This document shows positions 55,604 to 62,560 of a stretch of 64,000 nt of DNA, piece after piece (position 1 is the stretch's first letter; every line of letters starts with the position of its first letter). Source of the DNA: a virus. The notes beneath the pieces were generated by a model. That model saw only the letters and a program-made list of their open reading frames with translations, made no database searches and was not told where the DNA came from. The DNA lies in the IMG/VR virus record IMGVR_UViG_3300036770_006954, positions 1-64,000 of that record. One strand, written 5' to 3'. A program made the position numbers and the translations under genes.

Positions 55604-57130
55604 ATGCAACATATACAAGAATCAGTAGAGAAGATAGAAAAACAAATTCTTCACGAACAAAAAAGAGAACAAGCCAAAGAACTTTTACAAGAGGGAAAAA
55701 AAATCGGAATAGAAAAATTACCCTACAGTTACTCAGCGGTAAAAAGATTTATCGACTCCGAAACAATGAATGTCCACTACAACAAACACTACAAAGGTTA
55801 CGTGGATAAACTCAACAACTTGTTATCAAAAAGAAAAGGTGACCATGACCTTGAAAAAATAATCAGAAGTATTTCAAAGTATCCCAAAGGAGTAAGAGAT
55901 AACGCAGGTGGTGCATTTAACCACGCACTTTTTTGGAATATGTTATCTCCCCAACCACAAAGAATTGGTAAGGAGTTACTTACAAAAATCAAAAAAGATT
56001 TCGGAACATTCGAGAAATTTAAAAAACAATTCGAAGAAGTTGCCAAACAAAGATTCGGTTCAGGATGGGTGTGGTTAATCCTCACCAACAAAGGAACCCT
56101 TAAGATTATGTCAACCCCCAATCAAGATAATCCATTGATGAATGTCATTGAAGGCGGCGGATATCCACTTTTAGGCTTAGATTTGTGGGAGCATGCATAC
56201 TACCTCAAATACAAAAACAAAAGAGATGAGTACATTAAGAACTTTTGGACTGTGGTCAATTGGGACTTTGTGGAAGATATGTATACACTCAAAACACAAA
56301 CCAAGTTATTGGAGTCACAAGAAATGGGTAAGATACTAATGGAAACAAAATCAGAATCGTGTACAAGGGGTGAAGTAGAGTTCTACCGAGTGTTATTCAA
56401 CAATAACCTCAGAGCAAGAGATATCTACAAGAACACCATTAATGATGTTCTTAGAAAGTTATTTTCAGAGAAGTACCACAACAAAAGAGAAAATGGTGAA
56501 ATACCTGGCGTTTACGATTTAGAAAAACCTGGTCGAAGTGTCATTAACTATATGAATACAAATTACTCAGTTTTTTGTATAATGGTCAGAGACCTGAACA
56601 GGGTAATTACCAAGTCACTCAAGGAAAAGGCGGTAACTTTTGATGGCAAAACCCCTGCGGAACAAATCTCAGAGATGAAGAGACTTTGTAACTACATTGA
56701 ACAATTTAGTCCGAGAATTTTCGACCCGAACAGTCAGACATTCCATTCAATTATGAATACCCTTAAGGAGAAAGACAATGTCGGTACTCGTAGAGAAAAT
56801 ATGGCACAGGTTCGTTTACAGGAAAGTATTCCCAACGCCAAGGTAATCGTAACTGCAGGTGCTGGTAAAACCAAAGATGCAATCAAAAAAATTGACATGG
56901 AAATTGTTGTTGAAAACTCAAAACTTACGGCACAGGTAAAAGGATACGATGAAATTTTGGAACAAGATGGTCGTTTGGTTGTGACTAAGACTGGTGAGGT
57001 TGCAAAATACAATGTCGATTGGATGGTATTTGTTAAGGGTAAAAAAGTGGTTGTTTTCGAAAACAAAGGTGAAATTGTTATGGGTAACTATGTTTTCGCC
57101 AAAAACCAAATGATATACGATTTGAGATAA
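55604..57130 (+). CDS. Mn-type superoxide dismutase fused to putative PD-(D/E)XK nuclease domain
   Basis: This is a 508-aa protein. Residues ~38-228 are a complete Fe/Mn superoxide dismutase with metal ligands H58 (NVHYNKH), H107 (FNHALFW), D193 and H197 (LDLWEHAYY) and gateway Y66. NNAGG-type residues (DNAGG, 99-103) and Q174 in NQDNPLM match Mn-SOD rather than Fe-SOD. Residues ~250-508 form a second domain. Its core E398 (GTRRE), D431 (KKIDMEIVV) and Q444-V-K446 (TAQVKG) resembles a PD-(D/E)XK nuclease. A basic helical segment (1-35) leads the protein. It would convert superoxide to peroxide and oxygen, and the C-terminal activity is inferred. No signal peptide is present. A late-type box precedes it and the gp13-like gene follows. 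The SOD call is secure; the nuclease call is tentative. Confidence 0.88.
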   Translation: MQHIQESVEKIEKQILHEQKREQAKELLQEGKKIGIEKLPYSYSAVKRFIDSETMNVHYNKHYKGYVDKLNNLLSKRKGDHDLEKIIRSISKYPKGVRDNAGGAFNHALFWNMLSPQPQRIGKELLTKIKKDFGTFEKFKKQFEEVAKQRFGSGWVWLILTNKGTLKIMSTPNQDNPLMNVIEGGGYPLLGLDLWEHAYYLKYKNKRDEYIKNFWTVVNWDFVEDMYTLKTQTKLLESQEMGKILMETKSESCTRGEVEFYRVLFNNNLRARDIYKNTINDVLRKLFSEKYHNKRENGEIPGVYDLEKPGRSVINYMNTNYSVFCIMVRDLNRVITKSLKEKAVTFDGKTPAEQISEMKRLCNYIEQFSPRIFDPNSQTFHSIMNTLKEKDNVGTRRENMAQVRLQESIPNAKVIVTAGAGKTKDAIKKIDMEIVVENSKLTAQVKGYDEILEQDGRLVVTKTGEVAKYNVDWMVFVKGKKVVVFENKGEIVMGNYVFAKNQMIYDLR

Positions 57131-57136
57131 TCGCGG

Positions 57137-57144
57137 TATTTATA
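57137..57144 (+). promoter_or_regulatory. Late-type box TATTTATA before gp13-like gene
   Basis: GCGGTATTTATA ends 3 nt before the ATG at 57148 and is identical to the 12-mer before the collagen-like fibre gene. Confidence 0.45.
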
Positions 57145-57147
57145 GGT

Positions 57148-58266
57148 ATGGCTGTATTACCTGAACCCGAAAGAAGTAGAATCTATACACGACTTCGTCA
57201 CCAACTTGGTGCACCATTAAGAGCTGTAGAACTCGAAGATGAAATGTTGGACTCCTTGATGGAATTATCCATTCAAGACTACGAGCAATACACTTTAGAT
57301 TGGCTTATTGAATCTAACTGGGTTAACTTGGTCAACCTCAATATGAACGAGAAATCCGTTGCAAGAGCTTTAGTCACTCGTACTTTTAATTTAGAAGACC
57401 AATTCACATACGCATATTCTAAGATTGTAGGTTTACAAACAACCGGTCCCTATGTTTTGAAAAAGGATTACTTTGTGTTAAGTGCCAACACACAATCTTA
57501 TGAAATTCCTGCAGGACGAGAAATCAATGAACTTTTGTGGTTTTCAAACCAACCATTTCAAAACCTGGCCCTTTGGGGTACAACTGACTATGGATTCGGT
57601 GGTTTAGGGTTGGGTGCTAACCAAGCGGGATATGCACAAATTGGGACCGCAGGGTCTTACTTTATGTTAAGTGGATTTGATTACCTACTCCGTTATCAAG
57701 AAGCAAACATTCTAAACAGAATCTTGGGTGGCGCATTAACTTATAAAATTACAGGTCTTCCTGATGGTAAACGACTGGTAACTCTTTATAATGCACCGGG
57801 TTCAAACTTCTCATGGAGTAATTACTCGGAGTATACAGGTAAAGCGGTTTGGTATTGGTATTATGATGTCGATGGTGACAGCCGTGCTCAATGTATCAAG
57901 GATAATCCTGATATCATCAAGTTACCTTCAGATGTACCTATTGAAGAACTTTCTTGGGAAGATTTGAATGTACCTGCACAACAATGGGTTAGAAAATGGT
58001 TTACCGCTTACGCCAAAGAAACACTAGCCCGAGTAAGGGGTAAATTCTCAGGGAATTTAAAGACTCCAGACTCAGAGCTCCAAATGGATTACCAATCTTT
58101 ATCTACAGAATCTAAAGATGAAAAATCCAAGTTAGAGGAAGAATTGAAGTTAAGATTGGAAAGACTTCGTCCTGAAAAACAAATGGAAAAAGAAGCATTG
58201 TTGGCAGAAAATCTAAACAAACAGATGAAGTTTAGAGCAATGCCAAGACAAATCTATGTAGTTTAA
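57148..58266 (+). CDS. Neck protein, T4 gp13-like
   Basis: This is a 372-aa protein (T4 gp13 is 309 aa). The pattern WVRKWFTAYAKETLARVRGKF followed by GNLKTPDSELQMDYQSL matches the C-terminal helix region of gp13 head-completion proteins. The N-terminal DEMLDSLMELSIQDYEQYT is also typical. A Gly-rich loop (~150-175) looks like an insertion. It closes the filled head and joins it to the tail. It is encoded on the opposite strand from the rest of the tail genes. Confidence 0.75.
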   Translation: MAVLPEPERSRIYTRLRHQLGAPLRAVELEDEMLDSLMELSIQDYEQYTLDWLIESNWVNLVNLNMNEKSVARALVTRTFNLEDQFTYAYSKIVGLQTTGPYVLKKDYFVLSANTQSYEIPAGREINELLWFSNQPFQNLALWGTTDYGFGGLGLGANQAGYAQIGTAGSYFMLSGFDYLLRYQEANILNRILGGALTYKITGLPDGKRLVTLYNAPGSNFSWSNYSEYTGKAVWYWYYDVDGDSRAQCIKDNPDIIKLPSDVPIEELSWEDLNVPAQQWVRKWFTAYAKETLARVRGKFSGNLKTPDSELQMDYQSLSTESKDEKSKLEEELKLRLERLRPEKQMEKEALLAENLNKQMKFRAMPRQIYVV

Positions 58267-58267
58267 T

Positions 58268-58645
58268 ATGGAACATCAAGAAAGACTGAAATCTATTTTT
58301 GAATTTTACCTCAAAACAATGGAGAAAAATTTTCAAATAGTTAATACTAAATTGAAATTACATCTTGACACCAAAAATAATTTGTCAAGCTACACATTTA
58401 TAATTGAGGTAATACAAGAATTTGATGGTATCGATTTTCAAGAAATGGCGACTAATCTGAATCAAACCGAAGGAAAATTACAAGAAATATTTAGTAGGAA
58501 TATTATAAACAAAAATTTCAAAATTTCGAATCCTGAGAGTTACCCTAATCTTTGGGTAGGGGTACTCCTTTATAAATTATTCGCAAGTCACGAACAATTT
58601 CAAATGGAAAGTGAATGGGAAATTTATGTAGAATTAAATGATTAA
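58268..58645 (+). CDS. Hypothetical protein after gp13-like gene
   Basis: This 125-aa protein starts one base after the previous stop. It is helical at the N-terminus and mixed after that, acidic, without cysteines. No family is recognised. Tight spacing suggests co-translation with the neck protein. Confidence 0.55.
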   Translation: MEHQERLKSIFEFYLKTMEKNFQIVNTKLKLHLDTKNNLSSYTFIIEVIQEFDGIDFQEMATNLNQTEGKLQEIFSRNIINKNFKISNPESYPNLWVGVLLYKLFASHEQFQMESEWEIYVELND

Positions 58646-58652
58646 GTAAGTT

Positions 58653-58988
58653 ATGTCAGTAATTAAAAATACCCCCTCACAAAGAGTTATTAATGGTAAA
58701 ATGATAACCACATCTGAAACCGCTGTAGTTTCTGAGCCGTTTTACGAAACACATGGAGAAGCATGTATTGTTATCCGTGGAGTACCTCAAGCAAAAGTTC
58801 GTTTGGATAGTATATCTACCGACCATACAGTGGTCAAAGCAATGACAAAAGTCCTAATCGTTCCTGATATAGGGAGAATTGACGAGGACTATGATGAAAT
58901 CTTGATTGACAGAGGAGCTTGTGTGGAATTTAGATTCTGTGCCGGTGTTTGGTACATCATATCCTCTGACGGACTCAAGCAGTCATAA
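58653..58988 (+). CDS. Hypothetical small beta-rich protein
   Basis: This 111-aa protein starts 7 nt after the previous gene. The sequence (EACIVIRGVPQAKVRLDS, then KVLIVPDIGRIDEDYDEI) suggests a compact beta sandwich, perhaps a capsid decoration or head-tail accessory protein. It overlaps the convergent HsdS-like gene by 14 nt. No family is recognised. Confidence 0.55.
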   Translation: MSVIKNTPSQRVINGKMITTSETAVVSEPFYETHGEACIVIRGVPQAKVRLDSISTDHTVVKAMTKVLIVPDIGRIDEDYDEILIDRGACVEFRFCAGVWYIISSDGLKQS

Positions 58989-59262
58989 GTTCGAATTCAC
59001 CCAAATTTTTTACATTAATTTGTCGGATGGTCCCATCACCACTCAAAATTGGTGTCAAAGCACCTACTTTGGCTAAGTAATCCATGTAGTAAAACATGAA
59101 ATTTGGTAACACCAAATCAGGTCGAGTAATTGTAACACCGATGTGGTCCGGAGAGAATACACGAGTAGTGGTACCCACAGTTTTAGAGTTACCTTTTCTA
59201 ATAATCCAAAAGTCTGCTTCGGGATTATTTACCTTGAAGTCAAGAAATGTTTTCAGTTTCAT
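58975..59262 (-). CDS. Small HsdS/TRD-like protein
   Basis: This 95-aa protein starts at the ATG at 59262 (MKLKTFLDFKVNNPEADF), overlapping the polymerase stop by 23 nt; an earlier start lies deeper in the polymerase gene. The pattern DFWIIRKGNSKTVGTTTRVF, then HIGVTI and LVLPNFMFYYMDYLAKVGALTP, then GTIRQINVKNLGEFEL resembles half of a type I restriction specificity subunit (target recognition domain). No methylase or restriction subunit is nearby. It might act as an anti-restriction mimic or bind DNA with polymerase. The call is tentative. Confidence 0.5.
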   Translation of the reverse strand: MKLKTFLDFKVNNPEADFWIIRKGNSKTVGTTTRVFSPDHIGVTITRPDLVLPNFMFYYMDYLAKVGALTPILSGDGTIRQINVKNLGEFELMTA

Positions 59263-62041
59263 AGTTGTAAATGTACTGCTCCCAACCCTCTTCAGCCAAA
59301 TCATACATGTAATTTTCTGAAAGACCTCGTTTTTCCCAATATCTTACCTCACCATCAGACAAAGTCATTACCTCATCCAATTCGTCTTGGTCACCTGGAC
59401 CCATCGGATATCCGTTGATTAACTCACATTGTGTGTTGGTGAAAATACCCATCTCTTCGGGGTTATTTACAATCAACCCATTTCTTACCTCATCTTTAAA
59501 ACAAACCAATAGAGGTTCGATTCTCTTGTTAAATGTTGTAACCGCCCGTGCCACATTATAGTCCCCTGTCATCTCAGGATTATTCTCGAGGTCATCAGGA
59601 TTGAGGATGTAACAATTGAGTTTGATGTACGATACAACATCTTGTAGGACTTCACCTGTTTTTTCAAAATGTCGTTTCTTTTGAAGTTCTGAGTATTTCT
59701 TAGCGGGAACTTTCTGAACATCTCCATGTGAAGCTTTCTCACCATTGTTAACATACATAATCATGTCCCCTAAGTTTACATTCATCTTATGGTGAATGGC
59801 GAGTTCCATGTGTGCTTGACGAGACATCAAAGACCCTGCTTTGGTGGTCTGAGTACAACGAACCTTGTAATCCTCAAGGGTCTGTTTCACCTTTGCTTTC
59901 TGAGCAATCTGTGAAAGAGGAATCTGTTGGTTGTAAATCTTTTCCAAGTATTCGTAGTAGTAATCAACGAACTCCTTACCCTTACCCTCCAACAACATCT
60001 TAATACCCTTATCCAAGAATTTTTCGATGTAACCTGGTAGTTTCTTACTCTTAATAGAATTACCTGTGAGTTTAATCTTACCCTTGTAATCCATAACCGC
60101 ATAGTTCTTACGAGCAAGGTTTATACACGATGGCCATACCCCATCAGTATCCAAAGCCATTTCCCCCCTCATAAAGATGTCATTGTATTCGGCAACATCA
60201 GCTTCAGGACCTTCATAGACTTTTCCTAATTTAACTTTCCAGTTCAGTCCACGACCAACATAAGTTCGAGACTTTGCCTCCTCAGGAAGAGAAAAGTTAA
60301 CACCGTCAGTATCCATTACAAGGGGGGTATAACCACGGGACATGAAGAACTTAATCATCTGACGCAGGTACTGACGACCCGTACAGGTAATTTGTTCACC
60401 CATATACATGTCTCCCCATGCAAACACCTGTGGAGCAGAAAGAGCACCGAACATGGAGTTAATAAAGATTTTAATGGGAAGTTGTTTGTTTCCGTATGAC
60501 TCAGATTTCTTTCGGTCAATCTCGTAGTATTCTTCAGCAAGTTGTTTGTATTTGATACGAGTATCACGGAAATACTTCAACATCCCTTTCATTGCACCTG
60601 TGACATCACACTGAGGAAAAACATCGTGTACGAGTTGAATAGAAGGATACAGAGAAGAGAAGTCAAGTTTGAGGACATCCTTTGAGTATCCAACCTTTAG
60701 AAGTCGTGAGAGACCTCCTACGAAGTCTGTCTTACCTTGTTTAGCTGGGATTGCAAGATTGTTTTTGTAACTCCACGCAAGCATCAACATTTTCCACAGA
60801 GTTGCCGTACCCATGGTCGAAACTCTTTCATATGTGGTGGGAATCATCGCAGCAAGAAGAAAAGAACCCTGATTGAATTCCTTATCAACTTTCAAAGTTT
60901 CTTCCAAGTCATCTTGAAGGTATCTTTCTACAATATCAGCACCGTTAGTTAACAAATAGGTGTCAGGGAATTTTTTATCCAAATCCACAAAATCACCCTT
61001 TTTACGATACTCACCATTTTTAAGGTTTAACCAATAGTCTTGTTTTTCGGTATACATTTTACCGATACTATCGTGATTGATATACACTCGGTCAGGCTCC
61101 TTAGCGTTGATAAACTCAGAGATATACTTAAGACCAGCACTCTTAATTGAAGAGTTAATTGCTTGGGCTCGTCTTACAGCATGGATAATGTCAATTACAT
61201 TATACCCCCAAATAGAAGTCTGCATAAAGTCCTCAATCTCGTTCGCCAACTTCAACATATTCTTTTTCTGAGAAATTGAATGTTGAGGGTGAAGGGACTT
61301 ACAAACCTTTCTTATATCAATCCCCAAAATACGAGACCTTTCAAACAACCAATACCAGTCAAAGTTTGCTGAGTTATATCCCCCAATGATACTTGGTTTT
61401 AATTCGTTGATAATATTGAAAAACTCAACAATACCCTTAACCTCATCCTCTTCATTAATACACTCAATAATCTTATTGAATCCTTTATTGGTACGAATAC
61501 CAATCATGAAGATTCTTCCGTCCTTGGGTTCGAGTGAGGTGGTCTCCAAGTCATACACCAAACGAGTTACATCATCATAGTCTTCGTAACCTTTGAAAAG
61601 TCGTTTTTCTTTTGAGATAAAGTATTGCTCAACGGGGGGGAGAATAAGAATTTTATCACGGAACTTATCACTCCATGGGTCAGCACCACCCTCTCGGAAA
61701 AATTGAATGAGATGACGATATCCCTTAAGTGACTTAACCATAAAGGTTAATCCTTTTTCCATACGAGGGTCACCGTGAGTCTGAAGTTTTTCGATAACGA
61801 TACCATGTTTGGTCATCGCTTCCTTCTGTAAACCTTTTGAGTTTTGATAAAAGCCCATATTATGAAGGTCACCAACCCAACAAAATGGGATAAATGTATC
61901 CTTACGAATTTCTTTCCCCTTGCCAGGTATTTCCTTGATTTTATAAATGGAGTCGGATGCGTAGTCAAATTCACACGCTACGATAAATTCTTCAGGGTCA
62001 TTACCCTCCAAGAATGACTTGATAACTTCTTCGTCAATCAT
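59240..62041 (-). CDS. Family B DNA polymerase, T4 gp43-like
   Basis: This is a 933-aa protein (T4 gp43 is 898 aa). The proofreading exonuclease has D164-x-E166 (LVYDLETTSLEPKDG) and an Exo II segment GGYNSANFDWYW. The polymerase motif A is LKLDFSSLYPSIQ (near residue 459), motif B includes KIFINSMFGALSAP, and motif C is VMDTDGVNF (near residue 576). The start is the ATG at 62041, with a consensus sigma70 promoter 70-100 nt upstream. It is the replicative polymerase of the phage. Confidence 0.95.
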   Translation of the reverse strand: MIDEEVIKSFLEGNDPEEFIVACEFDYASDSIYKIKEIPGKGKEIRKDTFIPFCWVGDLHNMGFYQNSKGLQKEAMTKHGIVIEKLQTHGDPRMEKGLTFMVKSLKGYRHLIQFFREGGADPWSDKFRDKILILPPVEQYFISKEKRLFKGYEDYDDVTRLVYDLETTSLEPKDGRIFMIGIRTNKGFNKIIECINEEDEVKGIVEFFNIINELKPSIIGGYNSANFDWYWLFERSRILGIDIRKVCKSLHPQHSISQKKNMLKLANEIEDFMQTSIWGYNVIDIIHAVRRAQAINSSIKSAGLKYISEFINAKEPDRVYINHDSIGKMYTEKQDYWLNLKNGEYRKKGDFVDLDKKFPDTYLLTNGADIVERYLQDDLEETLKVDKEFNQGSFLLAAMIPTTYERVSTMGTATLWKMLMLAWSYKNNLAIPAKQGKTDFVGGLSRLLKVGYSKDVLKLDFSSLYPSIQLVHDVFPQCDVTGAMKGMLKYFRDTRIKYKQLAEEYYEIDRKKSESYGNKQLPIKIFINSMFGALSAPQVFAWGDMYMGEQITCTGRQYLRQMIKFFMSRGYTPLVMDTDGVNFSLPEEAKSRTYVGRGLNWKVKLGKVYEGPEADVAEYNDIFMRGEMALDTDGVWPSCINLARKNYAVMDYKGKIKLTGNSIKSKKLPGYIEKFLDKGIKMLLEGKGKEFVDYYYEYLEKIYNQQIPLSQIAQKAKVKQTLEDYKVRCTQTTKAGSLMSRQAHMELAIHHKMNVNLGDMIMYVNNGEKASHGDVQKVPAKKYSELQKKRHFEKTGEVLQDVVSYIKLNCYILNPDDLENNPEMTGDYNVARAVTTFNKRIEPLLVCFKDEVRNGLIVNNPEEMGIFTNTQCELINGYPMGPGDQDELDEVMTLSDGEVRYWEKRGLSENYMYDLAEEGWEQYIYNYETENIS

Positions 62042-62113
62042 ATTTTAAATTTTTACCGAGTGACACATTATCTTCCACAACTAAGTGGAGTTTGTCTTAC
62101 TCATTCATTGATA

Positions 62114-62142
62114 AATATAAAAGACCCGAAGTGGGTTGTCAA
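62114..62142 (-). promoter_or_regulatory. Consensus sigma70-like promoter for DNA polymerase gene
   Basis: The minus strand has TTGACA (62142-62137), exactly 17 nt of spacer and TATATT (62119-62114), giving a leader of about 65 nt. A TATTTATC sequence overlaps the -10, so the gene may also be read late. Confidence 0.75.
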
Positions 62143-62143
62143 A

Positions 62144-62542
62144 CTAGCAACACGCTTGTTCAGAAATAAAACTATCTTCAATATTGATATAGAGCTCCTC
62201 ACGGATAGGGACAATCAAACTTCCTTGTTGTGTGCCAAGTAGTCCACTGTTCTTAATCAAAAATTGTCCTTGATATCTTCCAGGAGTATCAGTTTGTCTT
62301 GAGGTGAATTGATAATAGATATAATACTCGGTAGGCGCTCCTGGTTCACTTGGTATTAAACTCACAATAGAACATGGGGCACCCACAATTTTTGGAATTC
62401 CTGTTTTTACATCGACCATTGAAAAGAATATGGTGGCGAGTTCTAATAACTCCATTGTATCACCATAAGTGCTTCTACCATCTTGAACAACCTGCATCTT
62501 AAGTACAGGAAGAGTTGCGTTTTTCCTAATAAAGAATTCCAT
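62144..62542 (-). CDS. Small beta-rich structural protein (BppU N-domain-like)
   Basis: This is a 132-aa protein. The order of features (FFIRKNATLPVLKMQVVQDGR, a middle strand set, then TPGRYQGQFLI and VPIREELYINIEDS) resembles the N-terminal domain of baseplate upper proteins that pair with fibres. It ends in two cysteines before a TAG stop. A late-type box lies 5 nt before the ATG. The role is inferred. Confidence 0.55.
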   Translation of the reverse strand: MEFFIRKNATLPVLKMQVVQDGRSTYGDTMELLELATIFFSMVDVKTGIPKIVGAPCSIVSLIPSEPGAPTEYYIYYQFTSRQTDTPGRYQGQFLIKNSGLLGTQQGSLIVPIREELYINIEDSFISEQACC

Positions 62543-62547
62543 ACAAA

Positions 62548-62555
62548 GATAAATA
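62548..62555 (-). promoter_or_regulatory. Late-type box TATTTATC
   Basis: The box lies 5 nt upstream of the ATG at 62542, in the 18-nt gap after the glycosyltransferase gene. Confidence 0.4.
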
Positions 62556-62560
62556 CTTTG

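Noticed and set aside
62110-62140. Weak hairpin ACCC-acttc-GGGT with T-run as a terminator
   Set aside because: The stem is only 4 bp and the sequence is the spacer of a consensus TTGACA-N17-TATATT promoter, which explains it better.
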